A stretch of 64,000 bases of DNA from positions 5,331,357-5,395,356 of the forward strand of contig NC_081340.1 in NCBI RefSeq assembly GCF_022539665.2, written 5' to 3'. This stretch comes from Daphnia carinata (lineage: Eukaryota; Arthropoda; Branchiopoda; Diplostraca; Daphniidae). Positions 8,796 to 32,260 of the stretch are shown here, in pieces. Under the pieces are notes generated by a model. It was not told the origin of the DNA, searched no databases, and saw only the letters and a program-made list of their open reading frames with translations. The position numbers were made by a program, and so were the translations under genes. Numbering within the stretch: position 1 is the stretch's first letter; each line of letters opens with the position of its first letter.

Positions 8796-11700
8796 GCGGA
8801 CCGGTGACCAGTTGTTTGTAAAAAAACTAAAAACTAAAAAAAAAGGGGGGGGGGGAAATAGTTCACCGTGAAAGTAATAACATCACAGACAAGGAACAAA
8901 TTGTTGTTTAAAGTGATCGTCCGTCTTTTCTTCCCGCTTAATCGACTATGCCTTTAGGCCCTCACGTTCAGTCCCGCGCACCCCGTGAGCAGAGTGACAA
9001 GACGTCCGCGTGCTGTAACCATGCAACACTCACTGGAGCACGCGCCGCCCTGGCACGGGGCGGGACTAGATTCCCTCCTCCTTTGTCCTATAACCTTAAC
9101 TCAAAGCTCCACATCCAACTGCGTTTTTTTTTCTTCCCTCCTCCCCGTCTCTTTTTATTTTCCTCCCCCCGAATGCGTTGCGCTTCTACGAGTTTTGTAT
9201 ACCGACGATGTATAGAAAAATCCCGCCGACGTCAACATCGGATATTCACATCGACGGTGATATCGAAACTAAGGCCGACAGTCCCCGGTAGTATCATCGC
9301 TCTGCGCCTCTTATCTATGCTGCGTACACGTACAGTTGGGCCGATAGAGTTGAACGCCGACGCGTCCTTACATTGCCCTCACCCAAAGGTATTGATTACA
9401 AGAGTTCTTTGTCTGCATGTTTACGGTAGTTGGTCGACAAACGGGCCGGTCCTCGTACAGACATGCACGCAGTTATTCCACCTCTTTTTTGTTCGGGGTG
9501 GGGGGAGCATTGATCGCAGTTTGTGTCAATGCAAGTTGTAACAAGTTAGAGTTCATTAGGGAAGAATTGATTTTTCTTTTGTTTTTTAGACTTAATGGAA
9601 CATAGGAACGGCAGAAGGGTTATGATTAAAGAACTGGCGTTGGTCGGTGGAAGAACTGCCGGGTACTGCCATCCACCCGGTTGGAACTGGACGTTTAGCC
9701 CCTCCCTGCTCTTCCGTTTCGTTAGTTAGGGTTATGTAATGCTGCCAGCCATAGTGGTCAATAAAATAAGAGGGAAAAAAAAAGAAGTAAAATGTGCCAC
9801 CGGGGGGGGGGGGGGGGTCCATCAGAACATGTTCAGCACGTCTACAGTCCCCACACTATAAAAACCAAAAAAAAAAGTGGGAAATGTAGCTCCTCCTACG
9901 ATGATTGAATCCACCCTTAGTAATCAATAACGAGCTTTACTCAGCCTCTGATGTCTCCCTGTAAAATGTCACGAATATAGCGTGGCATACTGAATAATGG
10001 GATAAAATAACTATCAGGTGATTTTCTTTAAGCAAGTAAACTGAGCGAAAACGGTTATTGTTTTATTTTTGTAAAAAGCAATTTAATATTTCAATTCTAT
10101 TGTATAATAAGGTGGTAATGGAGCGTCTCTTTACCGCGTACCTCAAACAGTTCAATCGACCGTCAGTCAGGCTCATTTTGACGTCATTAGAGTTTCCTTC
10201 CATCTATCACATTGCCTCTTATTGACCCATAACTTATTGTTGAAAACTGAAAAATTGTTGATGTGAAATCCCCATAGGTCGAATGTGAAAGTTTATATAC
10301 CTCGTCCTATATGCACACGAAGGTATTAAAATTGCATTGGGGATCCTCTTTTATTTATTTTATCTTCCCTTTGCAGAGCCCATCCGGCAAGCTTTACCAA
10401 GCGTCATAATCGTATCTATTCTATACACAGCCAGTTTTCTCTAGCCAGCCCAAAAAGAAAAAGAAAGATGGGGAACCATATCACCCTTGCAGGTTTCGTT
10501 TTTGTTCATGGGGTTCCCTTGCTCTTTGATCCTCTCTCTCTCTCTCTCTCTCTTTTAAATTGCGTTTCAAACGCAGAAAGATCTGTCGTGATGCGACGTA
10601 AGGGTTAATGCGAAACGTGGCCGTATGCACGGTTGCACTCGATTTTATGGTACGTGAAATTTCTACGCGCTAGCCTTCCGCTGGAGTCAAGATGACAAAT
10701 GTTCTGTGTGTTCTTTCCCATTATTTTTTACTTTCTCTTTTTTGTCTTGTAATTTCTTTTTATACGTGCTGCGTTTCACATTTACTGACGAAGTTGAAGT
10801 ACTTGAGCCACTCTAAGCTCTAAGTTACTCTGAGTAAAAGGGGGGGGGGAGAGAATGTTCTTAGGGAGATCCTGCGGGGGGCGTAATAACGTGATGGACG
10901 GTGTGTTGTCACGCCCCATCTCCTTGACAACTGAGAAGACGCAGACCGATATTTATCCCCTCTTTTTTTTTTTTTAAATAGCAAAGCAATCAGTTGTAGT
11001 CGGGAATAGCGCTCGAGAGAAATAATGTTTTTCAGGCATGCGGAGATGATTGCCGAAAAATCATTCGAGTGCGTGATTGAATCCTCTTTAATGGCAATGG
11101 GGACGACGTCGATAATGAAACTAGCGATGTGTTTTTTTTTGTTTTTTTTTTTTTATTTATTGATGCGTTTTGCGTGTGTGTATGTGTGCTGCCATGGTCG
11201 CAAACGCCCAACAATTTAACACGTACAGACAAAAGAGGTTTGGAACTGACGAACCGTGCGTGAGCAAAATAATAGCGGATGAGCCAAATAGCAATTTCAG
11301 CGACATCTTTTGGCTAACTCGTAAATTGTATTGCAAGAATACAACGGGAAGAGGGTGGGAAAGGGAATCAAACGACATAGATGAGTTTGTCGGGGATAAA
11401 TAGTCATAGAGCTATATCAAATAGATTATCAGATTATTTGCTTTTCATTGTATGTACAGCCATGTATAGAAATAATATGTGAGATTGTTTCATACAGATA
11501 AATAATTATAGAGCTTTCATAGAACTTGGCGTAGACGTTCGGTAGTCCCTCCACAGTGTTTTCTTTTATGGCCAGTAATATAACAAGTGAAAAGAAAAAG
11601 AAAAGGTGGAGTGCGAGATCCAACATAGTGAATTCCGTTAGGGTAAGGACTAAACACGCCAAGGGAAGTAGACAGAACGCACAGGGGAAAAACTATCGAT

Positions 11701-11994
11701 CGACCGCATTTCTCTTCAGCGTCGTCTTCTTTTTTTTTTCCAAATCTATAGGTTGGGTACAAAAAAAAAATATATCGAGACGGAGACGCTTGTGCAAGCA
11801 AAGAAAGGGATAGGGGAAAAAAAAAATCAAAAGAGTGATCGATAATTTGGCTTTGGTCTGTGGCGACATCGACGAACACAAGTATCAACGACTAATACAT
11901 CACCGAAATAGGAGATATCGATTGAAGAGGGGGAGTGGGACGCAAATGAAAACTCGTGTCGTTCCATGCTGCTGCAGCAGCGCGCGCGCTTTTA
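8796..11994. other. Intergenic stretch between CNRIP1 and the 12 kb membrane-protein gene
   Basis: The part at 8.9-9.4 kb is richer in GC and CpG and probably holds the CNRIP1 promoter and 5' UTR. The remainder is AT-rich with G, A, T and CT runs. Long open frames here are compositional; I see no supported gene. Confidence 0.5.
10532..10553. repeat. (CT)n microsatellite
   Basis: About eleven uninterrupted CT units in intergenic DNA. Confidence 0.9.
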
Positions 11995-13406
11995 TTAGGT
12001 ACAATCTCCAGGTGCCTGATTATCGTCGATTCCATCTGCTACTTCATCGTCGTCGTCATAGAAACGGAATCCGGATGTCGAATCGACAAGAGAAAGAAGC
12101 GGATAATGACAAGTGGCTTTATGACTTGGCGACACATTGATTTCGTCTTCTTGGCTGGTCATTTTACTGTTCGACGATGGATTTAGCGGGACGTCGATGC
12201 CGGTGATGACATCGAACGTGTCGTCCACGTCAACGACCGTGACGGCATTGGTAGCGCTCGTTCGATCGACCAAGCTCCTGAAATGGGCGATTTCGCCACC
12301 TGCCGTGTAATAGTGATGGCGTCCGTGCCGGAGCTGGCCGTCCGGTCGCTCTGTGGGACAGTTGACGCACTTGCGGAAGAAGACGATGATACCAATGGCA
12401 GCGAACATGGAAAGGGAAGCGCTAAAGAAGATGACGGAACTTCGGACTGAATCGTAGTCGGACTGGATCGGAATGATATCATCGCTCGAATCAATGATGA
12501 CTTTGGAGCTGGCCGTCGTCGATGTTAAACTGTTTCCAGCAGTTGTGGCCGTCTCGTTGGCCGCCGATCTTGCCCATCCATTTCCGTCTAGGACGACAAA
12601 AAAAAAAAAAAGACAGAAATTTATCAAAGCGACTAGAGCGCCACCTTTTAGAGAAAACAAACACTAAAATGCGTAAGAGAAGACAAGACCAAAAATCAAA
12701 AAGAAAAAGGAACGTAAACTATCAGCATTGAGGAGGATATTGCCTTTCAGAGGGCATGTGGAACGTTAGATCATTAGAGTTGCAAAGGACACAACTTTGA
12801 GTGAAGATTTTTTCAAAGGGTTTCTTTTTTTTTTTTTTTTTTTTTTTTTGTACAAACTATCTAATGCTGCTACCGTCTAGCTCAAAGTTTCGTCGTTAAT
12901 CACCAGCCCGTGTGATGTACAGCAGAAACTTTATTCCTCTCTTCGCCATTCTCTCTCTCTCTTATGACGTTCGCTGGCGAGGGAATAATCGATTGGATCC
13001 AAGCTCATCTCTCTCTCCCTCTGTGTCTCTCGCTTGGTTCAACATCTCCCGCGTGCGTGCATCAGTCTAGCGAAACTTTATACCGGCGCACGTAAAGTAT
13101 ACACGCTATCCCAAAGTAGCTCTTCGTGTTGCCCGCTTTTCTTTTTTCTTTTTCTCCCTTTTGTTTTTGCAAGGCAAATTCTACCTTTCTCCATTTTTTT
13201 TTTGGCCGTTTCGTGTGTTATCGAATTTGAGAGAGTAGTAACATACATGCCGTTTGTATCGTGCAATTTCTTTCGAAAAGTGCACAGTGTACAGGAATAG
13301 CTAATTTTTTGTTTTTGCGCTTATCTTGTTTTTTACCTGTTGGGTTACCGGCAGCGACGGTGGCCATGTAAATTAAAAGAAGCGAATTTAATATCCAATA
13401 ATGCAT
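11995..13406 (-). CDS. Unrecognised type I single-pass membrane protein
   Basis: Two exons, 13337-13406 and 11995-12587, join in phase across a 749-nt intron and give 220 aa. I do not recognise the family. The first exon encodes a good signal peptide (MHYWILNSLLLIYMATVAAG). The second has a short Ser/Thr-rich ectodomain with an N-glycosylation motif (NET) and an acidic DSSDD patch, then one membrane span (SVIFFSASLSMFAAIGIIVFF) bordered by RKCVNC, where two cysteines could be palmitoylated. A cytoplasmic tail of about 125 aa follows, with HGRHHYY, SATNAVTVVDVDD and a strongly acidic YDDDDEVADG end. A longer N-terminus from an upstream in-frame ATG at 13466 is possible but would bury the signal peptide. 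The stop overlaps an AATAAA. Confidence 0.6.
12825..12849. repeat. Poly(T) tract of 25 nt
   Basis: Uninterrupted T run inside the intron of the membrane-protein gene. Confidence 0.95.
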
Positions 13407-15491
13407 TGCGTCTGTCTGTCTCGATGCGTCGATAAACGGCGACATGTTGTCCAGTGGGAGACGCACTTGTGTTCCATAATATCACGGAACGAGGCCGTGA
13501 CAGTGATGAGAACACATTGACAACTCAACTGTTGTTGTTGTATTGACTGGCGATAGGCCGGCGACACCGGCTTGGTTCCGCAACGCCCATCTGAGTTTTG
13601 TGAAACCAACTCTCACGTCAAAATTTCAAACGTTCCAAAACAAAAACAATCACTGATGATAATTCAAACCAAGTGCCATTGAAACACTAGAAGAAGTGAA
13701 TCACTGACTGTTAAAAAAAACTGTGGGAATAAAAAAAAAAAAAAAAAAAAAGAAAATAAAGGAAACTAAAACAACGGAAAAATAAAAGAAAACGGAGAAG
13801 GGTTGTGTAAGTGGTAGAAAACCAGCCAACGGCAACTCTCGAGCAAGAATGAAAGTTTGGATTGCGATGCTGACCGCCGGATGAATCGTGCGTGAAGATC
13901 AAGAACGGTTGTGCTGCGTGAATGGAGTGGCTCTGCACGAAGCGAGATGCGAACTGGAACAACCGGATGGTAGCTCCCTCTTTTGGCGGGCGCCCACAGG
14001 AAACACACACGGAATCTTGTTCCCCCAACTTTTCTTTTCTTTTTTTTTTTTTTTTGTACTTTGTTTTTGGAAAAAGTTTTTCTTCTCGCCTCTCTTCCGC
14101 TGTCTGCGTAGGTTACCGTACGATATAGCCTATGCTGACAAACAAGCGATAGAGCAAGAGAGACGTGCGTTACCCTTTTATGTAACTGCCGAAACAAACT
14201 AACGGCGCAGACTCCAATCCTTGCCCCCTTTTTTTTTTTCCTCTATTCCTTCCTTCTTTCCTCTGTTCTCTCTCTCGAGGAAAAAAGTAGTGGTGTAAAA
14301 AAAAAAAAAAAGGGAATAGCAAGATGATGATTCCGGGAAAAGGAAGTAATCTCATACGCAATTGTCATGGGAGTATGTTGCATATACACGAGCGCCGAAA
14401 ATGCAAAAATGAAAGTGGAGGAAACCCATTTTGTTTGTAGACATAAAAAAAGGACCGTGTTTCTCTTGTCGGTGTTGGATTATCTCACCTTTGACTTGTA
14501 TAAAAGTTCAGAGGGTCGTAGTGTATACATTTTAGATGCGTGTACTACGTACAAAATGTAAGAAGGCATATGTTGTTATTCAACTGGACTGCACCGTTTC
14601 CATGGCAAACGATGAAACTACCCCACCCTCATATTGCTACACGCTTTAAGCATTGCATACGTTCCCGTGTCATACTAAATGTTATTTTCGTTTTTTTTTT
14701 TCTTCTTGAAACCCTTTCCAAGAAATGAACGCGTATGTGACGGGATAAAAGGGAACTATAAAATAATATTGATTTTGATATCCGATCATATTAGCAACAG
14801 GTATCTCTCAATTGGCCGACGTGAATTCTGAATTCCCTTCTTTTTTTTTAAAGTCGTATCACGAACACAGCTTTATTAAGAAAACAAGGATCCGGATATC
14901 CGAGTTTCTCCCGCAACGATGGGTTGTCGTCGAAGGGGATCTGCTAATCAATAACTTCCTTCCCTTCCCTTCCCTTGTCCTTGTGTTCGGCTACGCAATA
15001 GGTGTGTGTGTGTGTCTTTGTCGGAATAGATGATTAAACGTATCGCAGAAATCAATTCAGGGGGAACCCTTTTTTTTCCTTAAATCTGAATTTGAACCTT
15101 TGTAACTAACCTACAACAATTGTTATAGTGACCATGTCTTTTTTCCTGTAAAAAAAGCAGACGGAAAAAGAATGAACAAGAGAAAATGTCCCATAAATTT
15201 TCCAGAGTGAGACGTGAAACATTTGACAACATTACAACACATCATTTGTTTTTCTTTCTTTTTTTCCATTTATGAAATAGCAATACAAAACGCATATCGG
15301 CTCTAGATTTCACTAAGCCCTTTTTGTAAAATATATAAATATGCAAATAGAAAAAAAATGAGAATAAAAGCATTAATAGGAGATAATGAAGCCGTTCGAC
15401 ATCATAATTCATGTACAATTTCGCAAACAAACAGAACATTTTTTTTTTTAGTTTAAAAAAAAAATTTCATTTCATTTTGGTTTTGTTTATT
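13407..15491. other. Spacer between the membrane-protein gene and the TRIM9 3' end
   Basis: It holds the 5' flank of the 12 kb gene (CT-rich, with several pyrimidine runs) and the 3' flank of TRIM9. A poly(A) run lies at 13732-13751. No supported exon is seen. Confidence 0.5.
15486..15491 (-). promoter_or_regulatory. AATAAA directly after the TRIM9 stop
   Basis: On the minus strand the stop TGA (15494-15492) is immediately followed by AATAAA. If used, it would give an extremely short 3' UTR. Other AT-rich sites downstream may serve instead. Confidence 0.35.
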
Positions 15492-25603
<10,112 letters not shown>

Positions 25604-28600
25604 TTTCTTTTCTTCGTTTTTTTTTGTCTCTTTTCCAAACTAATTTTAGCGCACAATAGGAACAAGAATAGAAAAATCCCGGCGTAAATGAACGAATCAC
25701 GTTCAATATTCAATCACATCATCACATAATCTAAACGGGCATGATAAGTAGAAGGCCGTTCAAGAGGCTTGTAGACCTAGTCACAATCAATAATTGCTTT
25801 TTTTTTTTCTCCTCCACCGCCGTTGATCAATTGACGAGCGTAACACTGGAACACATAGACACACACACGAGCAGTCACTCGATACACGCACAGATAGAAC
25901 GAGGAGATTGAGAGGCCGTCACGAACGTTGCTGCCGACGGTCAGGCAGTTGGCGGCGCGACTGGAGAAAAGCAGCGCGCTTCGTGTGTGCGGATGGGTCG
26001 TGGCGGGGGGAGGAAAAGAAGGGGGGAGGTGGAGCATTCAACATTCCGGGCTTGTACTCCTCCTCTGCTGGAACTGTGTGGCTCCGGGCAAGGTTCTCTT
26101 TCTCTTCTTCTTTCTCCCTCTTTTTTTTCCCCTTTATTTTTTTTTATATCTACCAATCTCTTTTCCATCACCTCTTGGTTTTTATCCACCTTTCGCATTC
26201 TCTTCCTTTTCTACTTTTTTTTTTACCCCTCCTTACGGTAGGGCTGCAGGAGCACAAAAGCTGGAATTGTATTTGGTTGTGATATTATTCTTTTGTAGTT
26301 GCTAGATCCTCTCTCACCTTCGTTCGTTGTGTACAAGAGGCAACCCCCAACACCCCCTCCAACCACGTCCCTTTAACAATGGATTGCTTGTATCCCTCTA
26401 GCGGCCGGAATTCTTTCCTTATTTTTATTTCGATTCATCTGGTTTTCTCATGCTTATCGTTCAGCAGATTATCCTTCGAGTTCTTTTGTCGAACGTACAC
26501 AATTCTAGTTGTTCAACACATTCGCCTCCCCCTGTTGCTTACGTATCTCTAACTATCACAGTCCCCGTCTAGTCAGATGTTATGAGCATGAACGATTTTG
26601 CTTGGTTGACTACCGGTCTCCCAGTTCAGCTGTTAATGCTACAAATGTTTGAAACGTCCTCTTTTGTTATAGCGACTGTTTTCGGGGGGGTAGCTTATAC
26701 GAACAATCCTCCTACTCTTCCGTCTTCTTCGTCTGCCACTCTTTTGTCTGACTTGATTTCTTTGTTTGGAAATGGCACACTCCCTTAGCCGCTAAACTCG
26801 GTGCAAGCACGCACCGTTCAAACCTTTTCTCCCCACACCCGTTAACTGCATTTTAGTTTTATTGTAGTTTTTCAACCCCCCTGGTTTTTCTTGGCTTTTT
26901 CCTAAACCGCATTCTCGACCGTATTACTACAACATACAAACACAGAGGATAGCGTTCAAGTACTTCACAGTTCTCCCCCTTATGCCGATAAACTGGAAAT
27001 GGAAGGCAAAGAAAATACGAGAAAAAAAAAAAACACACGTCATCTTGACGCGTTGCGTTCCAACACCAACAGAACAAGTCGTGCGGGTTATTTCCACCAT
27101 TTCCTGTTGAGTTTTTTTTTTCTTTCTTTCTTTCTTTTCGTTTTTTAAAGAGACCTCGAAAACTTTTCTACCATTAAATAGAAAAAAGTAATTTGTTGAG
27201 TTTGGTTGTTGAAGTGGAGCAGACAAATCGGTTGCTGGGCACCGACAAAAAAAGAAGTAGAAACCCCATTGGTGTCCGGCAAGAGAGGAAGGGTTACTAG
27301 ATGGCAAAACGAAGAAAGAAGCTAGAAATATGCGTCGAAGAGTATTGAAGCGGAAAGGCATCGTATAGTAATAATAATAATAATAATCCTGAACGGTAGC
27401 AGAGGAAATATATATAGGCATTCCCGCACGGTTGATCATTGAACATATGTAGCAACTATTGAATAAGAGAAGAGGAGACGTTGGATTTACAACGTATTGT
27501 TTTTTTCCTTTTGATTCGAGCTTCCAATCATCTGTTTCTTTCCATCAAGTAGAGGCAATCAGATGCATCCGTGCGTGCATCCAAAAAAGAAACGTTATGC
27601 AACCGTTCAGAAAGAAGAAAGGAAATAAAAAGCATTTCTAAATCGTTTGAAGTCATTAAACTACGTTTAAATTCACGTTTTCCTTTTTACAACGACGCCA
27701 TTTGTTATTTTTTTTTTTCTAGTTGTATCATTATCATTCGATTCAACGTGAATGTACGCTATGTATTACATCAAACAGTTTCCTCTTGTCAAGTGAAAAA
27801 AAGCGAAAACAAAAAAGGGTTGACTAAGATTAGTTACGCAACGTACAGAGGTACGAGGGCGTGGAAAACTGTGTAGAAAGAAATTAAAAGAAGAAGACTA
27901 TATATTGCAAGCAAATGTAAGAAATATAGGACAGTGAAGCATTTTCTTTTCTTTTTTTTTAAAGCGCACTATATTGGGTTCGGCGACTGGTGTATCCGGC
28001 CTAGGCGCCACACGGCAGACGACCGCCCACTAGCACCGGGGATGATTACTAACCAAGCAACCCTCCTTCTCTTCTTCTACCCTCTTCTTACTTTTTTTTT
28101 TTTTTTTTTTTTGGAGGGGTTATATATTTCTTTCGTCTGTCTCATTCCATTTTCGACAAAAAGGAAGGCAAACTCCCTACAACAGAAAGAAAAAAAAAAT
28201 CTCTGCTACGGAAGAAAACCTTGTTTCTTTACGCACCAGGGACGAATGAAAAGTAATACTCTGACATTTGCTATTGCTCCGGTAATGGCTATACGTAGAA
28301 GAAAATTGTGCTCGCTTCTGGTATAAATGCGTTATTGTTGTTGCGAGGCCTACGTAAGGCTTCGGCCCTTCTCACGGGCTTCGTTTTCTTATAGCGAGGC
28401 TCGTGTAGCGGTCCGTGTTTGTGAACGTTTTCTTTGATGCCCGTCGAGTGTGACAGTGCACAATTCAACCGACCAACTAATAGGGCGCTGTCAGACAGTC
28501 GCAAAATAGCTCTCCATCTTCTTTCTTCAACTATTCATTTCGTTTCTCCTCTTCAATTTAATATGCATGTAAATACATGTGAAAAAACCCTAGGGTGTGT

Positions 28601-29759
28601 ATATCGTCAAATAATCAGTCGCGCCAGCCTGTTATTTACGGCAGACCCCGCAGACCCTTTTTTGTATTTTTTCTTGTGTAGAAAATGTCAGATCGATATG
28701 GCATCTCCCACCCGCTGATTCGAAACCCACGCTCCGTGTCTGTTTCATTGGTAGATTTGAATATGCAGTTGAAAGCTGTGAAAAATTGTGTCTGTGCTTG
28801 TAAGGCGAGACAGTCCAACAATCACGCTGTGCGGTCCCTGATCTTACACACGAGAAAAATGTGGATGAACTTTTATAGTTGTAACCGTCCAAACAGCTAC
28901 TGTAAAACGAATAAAGATAAGTAAAAATGTCGTCTTGCCCAGAAGAAAGCCGAGCTTCTTTATCCCCCCCCCCCCCAAAGGATATAAATTTTTTTAAAAA
29001 GGGGGTTAAAAACAACATACGGAGTGTTATGTTATTTATTTATTTTTTATTCATCCGGATTTCGAGGGATTCGTTGGTCTCGAAATAAAACTAACGATGC
29101 CCATTTATTTTTTTTACATCTTCCGAGTTCTTTCATCTCTTTCGCTTTGATAGTTGGACAAACTTTTCGAATGGAAGTTAAAAAGAGCAAGAGAGGGAGT
29201 GACGGGACGCTTTTGAAGACGAGAGAAAGAATAGAAAATCCTTGGCAATCAAAAAACTCCATTTCCTGACTTACTTTTTTGTGTGTGTGTGTGTGTGTGT
29301 GTGTCTCTTTTTGTTGTTGTTATTGTCGGGATGACGATGCGGGGCCTGTTGAAACATCCTAATAGCATTGAATCTTCTAGGTGGGGTGACGATGATGTGG
29401 CACGCTATTTTGCTTCATTGGATGACGGCTGTGAGTGGAGATAAGAGCGTGTGCTCCCGCTGCAAGTTGAAAACCAATTATAAAGAAAAACTTTAAGACG
29501 ACGAAAGAGGGGTAAGATCGGCAGTTGGAAAAAAAAAATATTTAAAGCTATAAATTGCTTTCAATCGATCTCGATCTTTCTTTTTTAACGTGTGGTGTAT
29601 ATACCAGGTCTCCAAGACAACGCCGATCCCATATCGTCCCGACTATTAGAACCCCAGCATAACCATAACAAGATAACGTATACCAACCGTAATAGATCTA
29701 TAACAAGGCGTGACTATTCAAACGCGGGAATGGGTACAATATTTTGGAAGATCTATCAT
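25604..29759. other. TRIM9 upstream region and L2HGDH 3' flank
   Basis: About 4.2 kb that should include the TRIM9 promoter and any 5' UTR exons. It is AT-rich with poly(T) runs and a (GT)n tract at 29281-29304. I see no coding exon that meets splice and phase criteria. Confidence 0.5.
29281..29304. repeat. (GT)n microsatellite
   Basis: Twelve GT units between TRIM9 and L2HGDH. Confidence 0.9.
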
Positions 29760-31738
29760 TTAAAGGAGAAAGTCCTGATCAGCCTTATCGGCGATCATTT
29801 TAGCGATCGCGAGAGAACTAGTGGCTCCAGGTGAAGGGGTATTACGACAGTGAATAATATTACGGCCGATTTCACCCATTCCGTAGTCGAAAACAAAGTC
29901 CTCTATCAGACTTCCGTCAGCGCCAAGAGCTTGAGCACGGACCCCAGCTGGTCCTCTGAAAAATGGAAATACAAGTGATTTGGAAAGACGCAGAAAATGA
30001 ACGTACATAAAACAGGTATAAAAGCCAAAATTTACCGAGATATGTCAGATGCTTGAACCTGTGGGATGTACTTTTGCAGCTCTTTTACAGCTAAACTAAC
30101 AAAGGCGGACCGAACGATTTCTTGAACTCCGAACGAAGCATATTTCAATGCTAATTTCTGGAAACCACGATAACTCAACGAATCGGCAAGGTCGCGTAAG
30201 TTTATGTCTCCCCAACTGTTAATAATTTAAAGTAAATATTATAATGACGAGTTCCCATGTTTTCATGTTCATCAGCTATACCTGTATCCTTCACGCTTCA
30301 AAGCTAACACAGCATTAGGCCCTAGCCAAACAGAGCCATCTATTCTTGGGGTAAAGTGGACACCGAGGAATGGAAAACGAGGATCAGGTACCTAAAGAAA
30401 CAAATTCATAAGTAAAGAATCTTATTTGTTCTTTTTTTGGCTGCTTTCGCAGATGCTCTACCGGGTAGATATTTCCTTTCACTAAATGTGTTTTTGCAGG
30501 ATTGAGCAAAAGATATTCGCCACGGAAAGGCACAATACGTGGCTCTCTAGAACAGCCGGAAAGTTCTGCCAATCGATCCGATTGCAGGCCACCACAGGTC
30601 AAGACGTACCGGCAGCGCACAGATTGCTAAAAAGTAAGTTCCACCTCCGATTTAGTAATTAGGGCTTCACTTGACACTGAACTGATTAACACTTTACCCC
30701 ATTGCTTGCTGTGACTTGTATGCCTTTTTTGTTTTCCGCGATCACCTTGACTTTACTTTCTTGGGCAACTTTGAAATCCTTAACTTCAAAGTTGAGGTGA
30801 ATTTTACCTCCTAATGATTTGAAATCCTCCCCGTAATATTGCGTAACTAAACCCCAGTCCACGATTCCGGTATGTGGCGACCATACAGCTTTCAGACCCT
30901 AATATAGGATAAACAGTGTAACACTAGCTGAACCATAGATGATGAAAGATCATACTTTGTATGTACCTGACAGTAGGGTTCTATTTCTTTGATCTTTGCT
31001 CCATCAACCATTTGAATATCTGGAACACCATTCTGAATTCCACGGTTATAGAGATCCTCCAGCCTTGGCAACTCCTCTTTTGCAACAGCTACAATGAGCT
31101 TGCCACATTTTTTGTAGGGAATCCCTTTCTCATCAAAATACTTGTAAGAGAGGTGGAGGCCTTCAACACACAGTTTTGCCTTCAGTGATCCAGGTTTGTA
31201 ATAAATCCCCCCATGTATCACTCCACTGTTGTGCCCACTTTGGTGTGCAGCTAAAATGAAACAGAAACATCTATTCATAAATTGAAAGTCGTTATCCACC
31301 TTATTTTAACACCTTGAAATGGATCAGATCACACAGTTGGCTTTATTAGAGGCATAAACTGAAATAATAGGATATATAAGTTACCTAAACGATTCTCTTT
31401 TTCGAGTACAGCAAACTTTAAATTTGGGTGCCTCATTATCAATTCCCTTGCTGCCGCCATGCCAACAATTCCTCCACCAACAACAACAATATCATATTCA
31501 GGCTCCGTTCTTGATTACAAAAAGAGGCAATTAGCATCTGATTATCTGTTAAATGTTAGAGCAAATTGCACCACCTTCCTTTACATAATCTTTTAAAATA
31601 GAGATATTGTTACCCTTGAGATGAAAATTTTCTATTTATAGCCGACGACGAAGCTGGAAAACAAACTGCTTTTTGTACATTTTGCCGGTTTCTCGACAAT
31701 GAAGTACATTGCCGTGCACTTCGGAAAACGTTGTGCAT
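29760..31738 (-). CDS. L2HGDH: L-2-hydroxyglutarate dehydrogenase, mitochondrial
   Basis: Eight exons, 31614-31738, 31385-31509, 30967-31250, 30698-30898, 30462-30626, 30282-30391, 30036-30215 and 29760-29955, all join in phase; 461 aa (human 463). This FAD enzyme of the mitochondrial inner membrane oxidises L-2-hydroxyglutarate to 2-oxoglutarate, clearing a by-product of malate dehydrogenase. Seen here: a basic, Ser-rich mitochondrial presequence ending near NRKFSSQ; the FAD-binding GGGIVG (about residues 53-58) after a hydrophobic strand; [63 protein letters not shown]; and the C-terminal [11 protein letters not shown] and [18 protein letters not shown]. All match the family closely and nothing is missing. 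A further same-strand candidate gene ends only 56 nt upstream of the start. Confidence 0.97.
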
Positions 31739-31794
31739 TGTGGTAATCTTCGACAACTTGTTCGTTCGTCTTGTGTGTTACGTGAGATTTTGGT

Positions 31795-32149
31795 TTATGT
31801 AATGTTTGTTGTGTCGAGGGTCAGGTCGACGAGTACGAGAGCGGAGAGCCGGCAAGGGCAACAAGAAGGTTGAACGTTCAGCTTACACAGTTCTACTGCA
31901 CTCCAAAAGGTGGCCTTCATGTATTCCAAAAAAGAAATCACGCTGCCATAACGTGCTGAATAGTTCTTTGAATCTGTAATCTCGGCCTTGAGTTGATCTT
32001 TGATTGTTTTCCGACTAGAAATCAAATGCAACTAGTTAGCAAAATCTTCGCGATAACGTGGCCTTAGTAAAGGGTAACCTTATGCGTAAAGTGTAAAGGA
32101 AAACCATGTATTTTTCGATTGGCTCCAAACTACAGTAAAACACTTCCAT
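31795..32149 (-). CDS. Possible small gene upstream of L2HGDH
   Basis: Two exons, 32079-32149 and 31795-32014, would join in phase across a 64-nt intron and give 96 aa. I do not recognise the protein. The first 70 residues look protein-like: EKYMVFLYTLR, then KDQLKAEITDSKNYSARYG, then FLEYMKATFWSAVELCKLN, mixed helical and soluble. The tail is Cys/Leu-rich and overlaps the presumed L2HGDH promoter. The acceptor is good, but the donor (GTTACC) is weak. It sits between the secreted His/Asp-run gene (112 nt away) and L2HGDH (56 nt) on the same strand. It could be a real small gene, an alternative first exon or chance. Confidence 0.33.
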
Positions 32150-32260
32150 CTGTTTGTGTTTATGAATTTCTGCTCTAAATGACTAACAAACGGAATGGTG
32201 AATCAAAAACTTATTGACTGGCTCGTTACAGTGTTTTAAGATTGTAGCAAAATTGTAGGA

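Noticed and set aside
8948-9541. Long plus-strand open frame of 197 codons
   Set aside because: It covers the GC-rich 5' flank of CNRIP1 and pyrimidine tracts, has no recognisable domain and no splice context, and its composition explains the lack of stops.
11995-12587. Membrane protein considered as a lemur tyrosine kinase N-terminal exon
   Set aside because: The juxtamembrane cysteines are suggestive, but the FKEFE-type motif is missing, a stop closes the frame and no kinase exons follow downstream on the minus strand.
28330-28420. GC-rich paired segment resembling a small structured RNA
   Set aside because: No tRNA boxes or cloverleaf could be formed, and the pairing is short.
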